A DNA stretch of 64,000 nt from JALHUB01 sp963719465 (GTDB lineage: Bacteria; Chloroflexota; Dehalococcoidia; DSTF01; JALHUB01). Below, piece after piece: positions 47,829-56,319 of this stretch (position 1 is its first letter; each line of letters begins with the position of its first letter). The DNA lies in contig OY970386.1 of assembly GCA_963719465.1 (NCBI GenBank), positions 1,364,001 to 1,428,000 of the forward strand, given 5' to 3'. The notes below the pieces were generated by a model. The model was not told the DNA's origin. It was given only the letters and a program-made list of their open reading frames with translations, and searched no databases. The position numbers and the translations under genes are program-made.

Positions 47829-48278
47829 CTACATTCGGCCGAGGAGGTCGCGAACGACTTCGCTTACCTCTTTGCCGTCGGCGCGGCCGCGAAGCTGGGC
47901 GGTCAGCGGGCCCATGACCTTTCCCATGTCGCGCGGGCCCTGGGCGCCGACCTCGTCGATGATCTTTCGTGCTGCGGTTTCGATGTCTTCTCGCGACATC
48001 GCCGGCGGCAGGTAGGCCTGCAGGATCGCTGCTTCGGCCTCCTCTTTGTCGACGAGGTCCTGGCGGTTGCCGCGCCGGAACTCTTCGGCGCTCTCTTTGC
48101 GCTGCTTGACCTGCTTGGCGATCACCGCGAGGACGCCGCCGTCATCCAGCGGCTCGCCCTTCTCGATCTCGGCGTTGTGGACGACGGAGAGGAGAAGGCG
48201 GAGGGTGGTTTTGCGGGTTTCGTCGCCCGCCCGCAGGGCCTGCGTCAGGTCGGCGTTAATCTGGTCTTTGATGGGCAT
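47829..48278 (-). CDS. yqeY: GatB/YqeY domain protein
   Basis: A protein of 149 residues: IKDQINADLTQALRAGDETRKTTLRLLLSVVHNAEIEKGEPLDDGGVLAVIAKQVKQRKES and the C-terminal ALGAQGPRDMGKVMGPLTAQLRGRADGKEV-like end. It is related to the tRNA-binding tail of GatB and is usually next to rpsU, as here; the role is unclear, perhaps in tRNA-dependent amidation or ribosome function. 42 bases lie between rpsU and this gene. Confidence 0.93.
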   Translation of the reverse strand: MPIKDQINADLTQALRAGDETRKTTLRLLLSVVHNAEIEKGEPLDDGGVLAVIAKQVKQRKESAEEFRRGNRQDLVDKEEAEAAILQAYLPPAMSREDIETAARKIIDEVGAQGPRDMGKVMGPLTAQLRGRADGKEVSEVVRDLLGRM

Positions 48279-48320
48279 GGTGATGCTGCGCTCCGCTTTC
48301 TTGCTGCGATGTCGGACGGG

Positions 48321-48500
48321 CTAGCGCCGCTCGCTCTTGCGACGCTTGGCGGCGGCCTTCCGCTTTCGTCTGACGCTCGGCTTCTCGAAGCGCTCACGAC
48401 GCTTTGCTTCGGAAAGGATGCCATACTGTTGCACCTTCCGCGTAAAGCGTCGCAGCGCCGCCTCGAAGCTCTCGTTTTCGCGGACGATTACTTCCGTCAA
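48321..48500 (-). CDS. rpsU: 30S ribosomal protein S21
   Basis: A protein of 59 residues with the frame LTEVIVRENESFEAALRRFTRKVQQYGILSEAKRRERFEKPSVRRKRK and a basic tail ending KRRKSERR, which is complete S21. The start codon is TTG at 48500. A small hairpin (CCCAT-CTCG-ATGGG, 48507-48520) holds the GATGGGG that could serve as ribosome-binding site. It is first in the rpsU-yqeY unit. Confidence 0.93.
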   Translation of the reverse strand: MTEVIVRENESFEAALRRFTRKVQQYGILSEAKRRERFEKPSVRRKRKAAAKRRKSERR

Positions 48501-48545
48501 CTCGTGAACCCCATCGAGATGGGCTCATAACCTGATGGCTGCAGA

Positions 48546-48574
48546 ATTATATTGAGGTGTGCATGTTCTGTCAA
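48546..48574 (-). promoter_or_regulatory. Perfect consensus sigma70 promoter of rpsU
   Basis: On the minus strand TTGACA (48574-48569), exactly 17 bases, TATAAT (48551-48546). This matches the consensus at all twelve positions. The start would be near 48539, 39 bases before the TTG start codon. Confidence 0.92.
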
Positions 48575-48610
48575 CGAGCGCGACAGAGTGAGACGGGCCA
48601 GATTGGCGCT

Positions 48611-49336
48611 CTATTGTCGGGCGGGTTTCTTGGGGATCTTCTTGAAGCGCATGCGGGTCAGGCCGCGAATATCCTCCGTCGCCGTCTTGCGAATGTTGAC
48701 GCGCGTGTCGGGGTCTTCCCGCCAGCGGACCGGTATCTCCTTTATCCGGTAGCCGCCTTTGTCGGCGAGGATGAGGAGCTCGGTGTCGAAGAACCACTCT
48801 TCGTTCTTGATCAGCGGGACGAGCGTGCGGGCGGTCTCACGGCTGACGGCCTTGAAGCCGCACTGCGCGTCGACGAAGCTGGGCCAGAACGAGAGCTTAA
48901 TCATGAGGTTGTAGACGCGCGAGGTGAACTCGCGGCGGGGCGAGCGCGTGGTCTGGGCGCCCTTCTTCAGACGGGAGCCGATGGCAACGTCGTAACCCTC
49001 GTCGGCGATGGCGGCGACGAGCGCGGGGAAGAAGGCGATGTCGGTGGAGAGGTCAACGTCCATGTAGGTGAGGACGTCGGCTTCGCTGCCCAGCCAGGTC
49101 GCCCGCAGCGCGCGGCCGCGTCCCTTCTGCGGGATGTGGAAGGGGACGACGTCGACGTGCTCCTCCGCCAGCTTCTGGGCGACGGCGAGCGTCCCGTCGG
49201 TGGAGGCGTTGTCGGCGATGACGATGCGCCAGATGTGCGGCAGGTTGTCGCGCAGGAAATCGCGCAGCGTCGCGACGCTCTGCGCGAGCACGTGCTCTTC
49301 GTTGTAGACGGGTATCACGACATCGACGTTCGCCAT
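48611..49336 (-). CDS. Family 2 glycosyltransferase (dolichyl-phosphate-mannose-synthase-like)
   Basis: A protein of 241 residues: VDVVIPVYNEEHVLAQSV at the start, IADNASTDGTLAVA, TYMDVDLSTDIAFFPALVAAI with the DxD metal site, and AIGSRLKKGAQTTRSPRREFTSRVYNLMIKLSF, DAQCGFKAVSRETARTLVP as in DPMS/GtrB-type enzymes. The lack of a C-terminal membrane part makes it a soluble or peripheral transferase to a lipid phosphate carrier. Donor unknown; GDP-mannose is possible given the cassette at 22-25.6 kb. Confidence 0.9.
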   Translation of the reverse strand: MANVDVVIPVYNEEHVLAQSVATLRDFLRDNLPHIWRIVIADNASTDGTLAVAQKLAEEHVDVVPFHIPQKGRGRALRATWLGSEADVLTYMDVDLSTDIAFFPALVAAIADEGYDVAIGSRLKKGAQTTRSPRREFTSRVYNLMIKLSFWPSFVDAQCGFKAVSRETARTLVPLIKNEEWFFDTELLILADKGGYRIKEIPVRWREDPDTRVNIRKTATEDIRGLTRMRFKKIPKKPARQ

Positions 49337-49354
49337 GGCCTACTCCTCCTGCGT

Positions 49355-50450
49355 TTATGCGCCAAGAGTATCCTTCAGCAGGCGGGCCAGCCGCAAGGGG
49401 TCGCCGGCGATGACGCTTGCCGCGTAGAGCTCCATTGCGCCGAAATCGCTGGTGCGGTCCATGAGGTCGCCGCGGTCGACGATATGAGCGATGGCCGGGA
49501 AGCAGCGCCAGTCCTCGTCGGCGGGCGCGATGGGCGGCAGGTAGAGCGCCAGGTTGAACGAGACGACGCCGAGTCGGTCGCGCAGGCAGGCCAGCACCTC
49601 GTAGGCGCGGTCCTTCAGCGAGGCATCGAGCGCCGGCGCGATGAGCAACACCTCGTTCTCTTTGAGCGGCGCCAGGTTAGCGATGACCCGCACGCCTTGC
49701 TTCTCGAAGGCGCAGCCGACGGCGGCGTGGGCGTGGAACAGGTCGTCGAAGTAGTCGCTGTTATTGCGGGAGCGATAGACGAGGGCGGCGCGGCGAAGTG
49801 ATTCGACGGCGGGGTAGTGCGCCTCGCGCCCGAGCAGCACCTGGGCGTGGCCGTGAACGAGCGAGGAGCCGGCCCGCCAGAGGCAGTTCCACACGAAGAG
49901 GAAGTACCTGGCGCTCGCGTCGACCTTGTGGGCGGCGCGGGCCCAGCGAAGGCCGGTGTCGACGTAATCGTGCAGCATCTCGCGGTTGAAGCGCAGTGGG
50001 TCGCGCTCCTTGAAGATGACGAGCGAGTGGAAGCCGTCGAACTTGGCGACGTTGGCGCCGGTGACGCAGTGCTTGCCGTCGATCCGGCCGAACGTCGGCG
50101 GGGGTGCTTTCCAGCGCGTCGGCGAGGGGGTCGGAGTCGCGGTCCGTGTCGAGAGATGACTGGAGGTCTGCCCGGCCGGCCGGCGAGTGGGGGCGGCGCG
50201 AGCGCAGCGGGTTGAAGAGGGCGCCGCGACCGGTGACGACGTTGGTTACGCGGATGATTCGCTGGGCAAGGGTCGGTTCGACGGCGCCGAACTGCTTCTC
50301 GATCCAGGGACGCATGGAGTCGGGCGGGACGATGCGCCCTTCGACGGCGTCGACGCGGAGGATGCGGCGAAAAACGGCGCGTTCGGTCGCTGGAAGCGCC
50401 TCGACAAGGTCAGGCAGGTTGGCGATGCCGGGAACGCCGTCGTCAGCCAT
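49355..50450 (-). CDS. GalT/HIT-superfamily-like protein, frame broken by one base
   Basis: From 50450 the frame gives MADDGVPGIANLPDLVEALPATERAVFRRILRVDAVEGRIVPPDSM and continues to DALESTP; the rest, PTFGRIDGKHCVTGANVAKFDGFHSLVIF to the end of the 364-residue product, is in the next frame. Removing one G from the run 50100-50104 joins them. The second part holds LWRAGSSLVHGHAQVLLGR, an HxHxQ-type histidine triad motif as in galactose-1-phosphate uridylyltransferases, and a HIT-like fold. The substrate is not known. It precedes the glycosyltransferase by 18 bases, so it may supply a nucleotide sugar. Confidence 0.7.
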
Positions 50451-50465
50451 CTTCGGTTGCGAGCT

Positions 50466-52007
50466 CTAGTGCCGGAAGTGGCGCTGGCCGGTAAAGACCA
50501 TCGCCATGCCGTGCGCGTCAGCGGCGGCTATAGACTCCTGGTCCCGAATGGAGCCGCCGGGCTGGATAACCGCCTTTATTCCCGCCTCCGCCGCCGTCTC
50601 GATGCCATCCGGGAACGGGAAGAAGGCGTCGGAGGCCATGACTGCGCCCTTCGCCCGTTCCCCTGCCGCGCGGGCCGCCAGCATGACGCTGGTAACGCGG
50701 TTCGGCTGGCCGGCGCCCATGCCCAGTAACGTCGCGTCCTTCACGAAGACGATGGCGTTCGACTTGATGTGCTTGACGGCGCGGTTGGCGAACAGGAGGT
50801 CGCGCTTTTCGGCTTCGGTGGGCGAGCGCTTGGTCACGACCTTGAGCTCGATGCGGTTGTCGGGTATGTTGTCGCGCTCCTGAACGAGCAGGCCGCCGAC
50901 AACGCGACGGTAATCGAGGCCGGCCAGCGAGGGCGGCGCGGCGCGAAGGATGCGCAGGTCGCGCTTCTTGCGCAGCAGGGCAAGCGCCTCCTCCTCGAAG
51001 TCGGTCGCGATGATGATCTCGTAGAACGTTCTGCCGATCTCCTGGGCGATGGCAAGGGTGAAGGGCCGGTTGACGGCGACGATGCCTCCGTAGGCGGAGA
51101 CGGGGTCGCCGGCGAAGGCGCGACGGTAGGCCTCGGCGAGGTCCTTGTGGCTGGCAAGGCCGCAGGGATTCGTGTGCTTGATGATGGCGACGGTCGGGCC
51201 GGGGAAGTCGCAGGCGGCGTTCCAGGCGGCGTCGGCGTCCATGACGTTGTTGTAGGAAAGCTCTTTGCCGTGGAGCTGCTCCGCGGAAACGACTCCGCCC
51301 GGCCGCGGCTCGATGACGCTTTCTTCCTGGTAGAAGGCGGCGCGCTGATGCGGGTTCTCGCCGTAGCGCGTGTCGAACAGCTTGCTCAGGGCGATGGTGA
51401 ACGACTCCGGCAGGATGTCCCGCGGATCACGGAGGTACTGGGAGATGGCGGTGTCGTAGGAGGCAACGTGCTGGAACGCCTTCTGCGCCAGGCGGCGGCG
51501 TTCCTTGAGGGGAACCTCGCCTTCGCGCAGCATCTCCAGCAGCGGCTCGTAGTCTTGGGGATCGACGAGGACGACGACGTTGGGGAAGTTCTTCGCGGCC
51601 GCGCGCATCATCGTCGGACCGCCGATGTCGATGTTCTCCAGCGCGTCCTCCAGGGAAACGCCGGCTTTGCTGACCGTCTCCACGAACGGGTAGAGGTTGA
51701 CAACGACGAGGTCGATGGGGCTGATTCCGTGCCGCTCCAGCTCCTCGCGATGGGCCGGCAGCTCGCGGCGGGCGAGGATGCCAGCGTGGACGGCGGGATG
51801 GAGGGTCTTGACGCGGCCGTCGAGGATCTCCGGGAAGCCGGTGAGATCGGAGATGGACTTAGCGGCGACCCTTGCGTTGGTGAGCGCGCGATGGGTGCCG
51901 CCGGTGGAGTAAAGCTCGACGCCGAGGGCCGTGAGGCCGCGCGCGAACTCGACGAGGCCGGCTTTGTCGTGGACGCTGATGATTCCCTTCATCAGTTTCT
52001 CTGCCAA
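50466..52007 (-). CDS. purH: Bifunctional AICAR formyltransferase/IMP cyclohydrolase
   Basis: The last two steps of IMP synthesis. A protein of 513 residues. The cyclohydrolase (MGS-like) domain has IISVHDKAGLVEFARGL, STGGTHRAL and GFPEILDGRVKTLHPAVHAGILARR; the transformylase domain has LSYNNVMDADAAWNAACDF, IIKHTNPCGLA with the catalytic Lys-His, and VVTKRSPTEAEKRDLLFANRAVKHIKSNAIVFVKD. The frame starts at TTG 52007; the ATG at 51992 is an alternative. It follows purM by 7 bases. Confidence 0.97.
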   Translation of the reverse strand: MAEKLMKGIISVHDKAGLVEFARGLTALGVELYSTGGTHRALTNARVAAKSISDLTGFPEILDGRVKTLHPAVHAGILARRELPAHREELERHGISPIDLVVVNLYPFVETVSKAGVSLEDALENIDIGGPTMMRAAAKNFPNVVVLVDPQDYEPLLEMLREGEVPLKERRRLAQKAFQHVASYDTAISQYLRDPRDILPESFTIALSKLFDTRYGENPHQRAAFYQEESVIEPRPGGVVSAEQLHGKELSYNNVMDADAAWNAACDFPGPTVAIIKHTNPCGLASHKDLAEAYRRAFAGDPVSAYGGIVAVNRPFTLAIAQEIGRTFYEIIIATDFEEEALALLRKKRDLRILRAAPPSLAGLDYRRVVGGLLVQERDNIPDNRIELKVVTKRSPTEAEKRDLLFANRAVKHIKSNAIVFVKDATLLGMGAGQPNRVTSVMLAARAAGERAKGAVMASDAFFPFPDGIETAAEAGIKAVIQPGGSIRDQESIAAADAHGMAMVFTGQRHFRH

Positions 52008-52014
52008 TCTAGGT

Positions 52015-53061
52015 CTAGGTCAGGATGACGCGACCGTTCACCTGCGCAACGATCTGGCCGACGGGCAACGCCTCCGGCACGAGCGACCGCACCTTCTCGA
52101 CGTCGCCCCGCGCGCAGACCAGCACCATGCCGAGGCCCATGTTGAAGACGTGGAACATCTCGTCGTCGCTCACGTTACCTTCTCGCTGGATGAGGGTAAA
52201 GATGGGCGGGACCTTCCAGGTCGACCGCTCGAAGCGGGCGGCGAGGCCTCCCGGCAGGACGCGCGGCACGTTGTCGACGAGGCCGCCGCCGGTTATGTGG
52301 GCGATGCCCTTCAGATCCGCGAGCGCCGGCTTCACGTCTCGATAATAGCAGCGATGCGGCGCCAGCAGCGCCTCGCCGAGGGTGACGCCAAGCTCGGGAT
52401 AGGTGCGATAGAGCGCCGCCTTCTCCGCTTCCGGGTCGCCGCCGAGGCCCACGTTGAACATGCGCCTGGCGAGCGAGTAGCCGTTGGTGTGGAGGCCGTT
52501 CGAAGGGAGGCCGAGCAATGCGTCGCCCTCGCGGATGGACGAGCCGTCGAGTATTGCGTCGCGCTCCACGACGCCGACGATAAAGCCGGCGAGGTCGAAG
52601 GCGCGCGGGAGGTAGACGTCCGGCATGTCCGCCGTCTCGCCGCCGGTGAGCGCGCAGCCGACGTCCCGGCAGGCGGAGGCCATGCCTCGCACGATCGCCA
52701 CTTTGGCGTCTTCATGAAGGTTGGCGCTGGCGATGTAGTCGAGGAAGAAGAGCGGCTCGGCGCCGGTGGTGAGGATGTCGTTGACGGAGTGGTTGACGAG
52801 GTCGATGCCGACGGTATCGAAGCGACCCATGGCGACGGCGAGGTTCAGCTTGGTGCCGACGCCGTCGGCGCTGGCGACGAGCACGGGCTCGCGATAGCCG
52901 GCGAGGCGAAAGAGTGAGGCGAACGGGCCGACGCCGGCGAGCACCTCCGGCCGGCGCGTCGAGGCGACGATCTCCTTGATGCGCGCCGCAAGCCGGCTCC
53001 CGGCATCGATGTCTACGCCGGCGGCGATGTACGTTTGGCGACTGTCGTTGGCTGCGCTCAC
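52015..53061 (-). CDS. purM: Phosphoribosylaminoimidazole (AIR) synthetase
   Basis: Step 5 of purine synthesis: closes FGAM to AIR with ATP. The protein has 348 residues, with YIAAGVDIDAGSRLAARIKEIV, ASADGVGTKLNLA, the metal-binding LVNHSVNDILTTGAEPLFFLDYIA, and GGETADMPDVY, then GLHTNGYSLARRM, GLAHITGGGL-like GIAHITGGGLVDN. It lies between purF (50 bases upstream) and purH. Confidence 0.97.
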   Translation of the reverse strand: MSAANDSRQTYIAAGVDIDAGSRLAARIKEIVASTRRPEVLAGVGPFASLFRLAGYREPVLVASADGVGTKLNLAVAMGRFDTVGIDLVNHSVNDILTTGAEPLFFLDYIASANLHEDAKVAIVRGMASACRDVGCALTGGETADMPDVYLPRAFDLAGFIVGVVERDAILDGSSIREGDALLGLPSNGLHTNGYSLARRMFNVGLGGDPEAEKAALYRTYPELGVTLGEALLAPHRCYYRDVKPALADLKGIAHITGGGLVDNVPRVLPGGLAARFERSTWKVPPIFTLIQREGNVSDDEMFHVFNMGLGMVLVCARGDVEKVRSLVPEALPVGQIVAQVNGRVILT

Positions 53062-53111
53062 GGGGTCCTTCGGAGCTGGGCAACTGGCCTTCGGCGGAAC
53101 AGGCCCGAACG

Positions 53112-54569
53112 TCAGCTAGAGAACGGGATGGGCGCGCTCTCCACCCACTCGAAGTCGTGGCGGTCGCGAGCGGAGGGCGGCGCTTCCAGGGCGAGCTTGT
53201 CCATCTGCAGCGGCACCGGCAGCGGGTAGTCGCCGCTGAAGCAGGCCAGGCAGAACGTATCCTGCGGCAACCCGATCGATTCCACGAGACCCTCGAGGCT
53301 GAGATAGCCGAGGCTGTCGGCGTCGATGTGCTCGCGAATCTCCGGCACGGTCTTCTGAGCGGCGATGAGCTCCCAGCGGGCCGCCATGTCGACGCCGAGG
53401 AAGCAGGGGTAGGTGATGGGCGGCGCGGTGATGCGCATGTGCACCTCGCGGGCACCGGCCCGGCGTATCATGTCGACCACGCGCGGGGTCGTCGTGCCAC
53501 GGACGATGCTGTCATCGACGACGACGACGCGCTTTCCGCCGAGGATCTCCGGCAGCGGGTTGAACTTGAGCTGCACGCCGACCTCGCGGATGCGCTGGTC
53601 GGGCATAATGAACGTCCGGCCGACGTAGCGGTTCTTGACAAGCCCTTCGACGAAGGGGATGCCCGACGCCTGCGAGTAGCCGATGGCGGCGGCGATGGCG
53701 GAGTCCGGCACGCCCATCACAACGTCGGCATCGACCGGGTATTCGCGCGCCAGGCGGGCGCCCATCGCCATGCGGACCGGGTAGAGCAGTTTGCCACGGA
53801 TGACACTGTCCGGGCGGGCGAAGTAGATGTACTCGAAGACGCAGAAGGCGCAGCGATTGCTCTCCAGCGGGCGGAAGCTGCGGACGCCGCGGCTGCCTAT
53901 CTGGACGACCTCGCCGGGTTCGACTTCGCGGAGGAAGGTTGCGCCGAGGTGGTCGAAGGCGCAGCTTTCGGAGGCGACGACCCAGCCGCCGTTCAGCCGC
54001 CCCAGGCAAAGCGGCCGCACGCCCAGCGGGTCCCGCACGGCGAAGAGCGTGTCGGGCGTGAGGACGACGAGGCAGTAGGCGCCCTGGACGCGTCGCATCA
54101 TGTGGGCGAAGCGCTGCGGCCAGGAGTCGCCGGGAGCGAAGGCGAGGATGCGGGCCATGACCTCAGAGTCGGTGGCGGTGCGGAACTCGTGGCCTTCCTG
54201 CTCGAGGTCGACGCGGAGCATCTCGGCGTTGACCAGGTTGCCGTTGTGGCCGAGAGCTATTTCGCCGTTGGGACCGGCGACACGGAATGGCTGGGCGTTC
54301 TTGTACTGGCTGGAGCCGGTAGTGGAGTAGCGGTTGTGGCCGATGGCCATGTTGCCGCGGAGGTGAGCGAGATCCTCTTCGTCGAAGACCTGGGAGACGA
54401 GGCCCATGCCGACGCGGCTGTGGAGCTCATGGCCGTCGGCTGTGGCAATCCCCGCGCTCTCCTGGCCTCGGTGTTGGAGCGCGTACAGGCCGTAGAAGGC
54501 CAGTCTTGCGGCATCTTCACCACTAGCGCTGACCCCGAAGACGCCGCAGTATTCGCGGGGACTGGACAC
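53112..54569 (-). CDS. purF: Amidophosphoribosyltransferase
   Basis: First committed step of purine synthesis: PRPP and glutamine to phosphoribosylamine. The protein has 485 residues. The catalytic N-terminal Cys is Cys8 in SSPREYCGVFGV, so a short propeptide is removed; the glutaminase has RGQESAGIA and GHNRYSTTG, and the PRT domain has VVVVDDSIVRGTTTP with the PRPP-binding loop. Four cysteines placed as in the B. subtilis iron-sulphur type occur near CAFCVFEYIYF, CFLGVD and CLACFSGDYP. The GTG start at 54569 is supported by AGGAGG with 5-base spacing. Confidence 0.97.
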   Translation of the reverse strand: MSSPREYCGVFGVSASGEDAARLAFYGLYALQHRGQESAGIATADGHELHSRVGMGLVSQVFDEEDLAHLRGNMAIGHNRYSTTGSSQYKNAQPFRVAGPNGEIALGHNGNLVNAEMLRVDLEQEGHEFRTATDSEVMARILAFAPGDSWPQRFAHMMRRVQGAYCLVVLTPDTLFAVRDPLGVRPLCLGRLNGGWVVASESCAFDHLGATFLREVEPGEVVQIGSRGVRSFRPLESNRCAFCVFEYIYFARPDSVIRGKLLYPVRMAMGARLAREYPVDADVVMGVPDSAIAAAIGYSQASGIPFVEGLVKNRYVGRTFIMPDQRIREVGVQLKFNPLPEILGGKRVVVVDDSIVRGTTTPRVVDMIRRAGAREVHMRITAPPITYPCFLGVDMAARWELIAAQKTVPEIREHIDADSLGYLSLEGLVESIGLPQDTFCLACFSGDYPLPVPLQMDKLALEAPPSARDRHDFEWVESAPIPFSS

Positions 54570-54634
54570 GCATACCTCCTGCCGTTGGACGCGGTTGTCC
54601 GCCTCAGTTAGGTCCCCGTGAAGCCGACAACAGA

Positions 54635-54663
54635 ATGATAGTACACTGGGAACGCGAACGCAA
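54635..54663 (-). promoter_or_regulatory. Promoter of the purF-purM-purH unit
   Basis: On the minus strand TTGCGT (54663-54658), a 17-base spacer and TATCAT (54640-54635); predicted start near 54628. It is divergent from the purA promoter; only 19 bases separate the two -35 boxes. Confidence 0.7.
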
Positions 54664-54682
54664 GCTCGCGGGATTGCCCACT

Positions 54683-54711
54683 TTCGCTTGGGATGACGCT
54701 CCTGTTATACT
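54683..54711 (+). promoter_or_regulatory. Promoter of purA
   Basis: TTCGCT (54683-54688), a 17-base spacer and TATACT (54706-54711). The leader of about 54 bases holds AAGGAGG (54737-54743) and a hairpin CCCCGA-TCACG-TCGGGG (54748-54764) before the ATG at 54772. Confidence 0.6.
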
Positions 54712-54771
54712 CGCTGCGGCTCGGAACCCTGAGCGGAAGGAGGTATGCCCCGATCACGTCGGGGTAAATTC

Positions 54772-56061
54772 ATGCCGGTAATAGTAGTCATCGGCGGCCA
54801 GTGGGGCGACGAAGGCAAGGGCAGGACTATCGACCTGCTGGCGCAGAACGCGAGCATCGTCGCCCGCTATTCGGCCGGGAACAACGCCGGGCACACCGTG
54901 GTCAACGACAAGGGCAAGTTCAGCCTGCACATCGTGCCAGCGGGCATCTTCTACGGCGACAAGACCTGCATCATCGGCAACGGCGTCGTCGTCGACCCAG
55001 CGGTGCTGCTGGAGGAGATCGAAGGGTTGCAGGCGAAGGGGGTCGGCGTCAAGAACCTGTACGTGAGCGACCGCTGCCACATCGTCATGCCCTACCACAT
55101 TCTCATCGATAAGGCGGACGAGGAGCTGCGCGGGCCGGCGGCCATCGGCACCACCTTCCGCGGCGTAGGGCCGGCGTTCGTCGACAAGGTGGGACGCATC
55201 GGCGTGCGGATGGTCGACCTCATCGACGCCGACACCTTCCGCGAGCGGCTTTCGCTGGTGCTGCCGTACAAGAACGCCGTCCTGCAGAAGCTGTACGGCC
55301 TCCAGCCGCTGACCTTTGACGAGGTATACGAGCCGTACTGCGGCTTCGGCCGGCGGCTGGCGCCGTTCGTGGCGGACACGGCCGACATGGTGCAGGAGGC
55401 GCTGGCACGCGGCGAGTCGATCCTTCTGGAGGGCGCGCAGGGCTCGCTGCTGGACCTGGACTCGGGGACGTACGAGTACGTGACGTCGTCGGTGCCATCG
55501 TCCACGGCGGCGGGGGCGGGGCTGGGCATCGGGCTGGGGCCGACGCAGATAACGCGGGTGGTCGCGGTGTACAAGGCGTACCAGACGCGCGTCGGGAACG
55601 GGCCGATGCCGACGGAGCTGAAGGGCGAGCTCGGCGACGAGCTGCGGGAGAAGGGGCAGGAGTACGGCGCAACCACCGGCCGGCCACGTCGCTGCGGCTG
55701 GTTCGACGCGGTGGCGGCGCGCTACACGGCGCGGCTGAACGGGCTATCCGGCGCGGTGATCACTCGCCTAGACGTGCTGGACACGTTCGCCAGTGTGAAG
55801 GTGTGCACGGCGTACCAGGCCGACGGGGTGCCGGTGGACCGCTTCCCGGCAAGCCTGGGCCGGCTGGCCTGCTGTGAGCCGATCTTCGAGGAGCTGCCGG
55901 GCTGGCAGGAGCCGACGACGCACGTCCGGCGCTTCGAGGACTTGCCGAGGCATGCGCGGGAGTACGTGAAGCGGCTGGAGCAGCTAATCGGGGTGCCGGT
56001 GGCGCTGGTGTCGGTGGGGCCGGAGCGGGACCAGGCGATCATCGTGAAGCCGATCCTATAG
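54772..56061 (+). CDS. purA: Adenylosuccinate synthetase
   Basis: GTP-dependent first step from IMP to AMP. The protein has 429 residues from MPVIVVIGGQWGDEGKGRTIDLLAQ, with the P-loop-like GDEGKG, the catalytic His region GNNAGHTVV, SSVPSSTAAGAGLGIGLG and TTGRPRRCGWFDAV. The frame also opens at 54745, nine codons earlier, but AAGGAGG is only one base from that ATG, and homology begins at 54772. Together with purF, purM and purH this gives four purine genes around a divergent promoter. Confidence 0.97.
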   Translation: MPVIVVIGGQWGDEGKGRTIDLLAQNASIVARYSAGNNAGHTVVNDKGKFSLHIVPAGIFYGDKTCIIGNGVVVDPAVLLEEIEGLQAKGVGVKNLYVSDRCHIVMPYHILIDKADEELRGPAAIGTTFRGVGPAFVDKVGRIGVRMVDLIDADTFRERLSLVLPYKNAVLQKLYGLQPLTFDEVYEPYCGFGRRLAPFVADTADMVQEALARGESILLEGAQGSLLDLDSGTYEYVTSSVPSSTAAGAGLGIGLGPTQITRVVAVYKAYQTRVGNGPMPTELKGELGDELREKGQEYGATTGRPRRCGWFDAVAARYTARLNGLSGAVITRLDVLDTFASVKVCTAYQADGVPVDRFPASLGRLACCEPIFEELPGWQEPTTHVRRFEDLPRHAREYVKRLEQLIGVPVALVSVGPERDQAIIVKPIL

Positions 56062-56319
56062 GGCGCGGCTCTGATTGTGTTTGTTTTAAAAAAGATCGCG
56101 TCTTTCGAATGTGTTAGCGGCGCGTTTCTTCAGTTGTTTTTCGAAAGGCGTCTTTCCGGCGGGTCGCCCGTGGGGTGGGTCCGCTCCGCACGGTAGATGT
56201 TCCCCTAAGCGGCGGCGGATTGCAAGGGGAAGGTGGCACTTCGGTTGGGGGGAAAGCGGCCGTTCATTCATCGGCAGGTCAGCGCTGGGACGAGTTCGAT
56301 GTCTGGCTTAGGCGTTCGC
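56062..56319. other. Intergenic region after purA
   Basis: 258 bases without a convincing gene or RNA. It is where the DNA changes from housekeeping genes to the less GC-rich acquired patch. Confidence 0.4.

Noticed and set aside
56086..56271. A 61-residue minus-strand frame after purA
   Set aside because: No ribosome-binding site, no family resemblance, and it sits in an intergenic stretch with random-looking composition.
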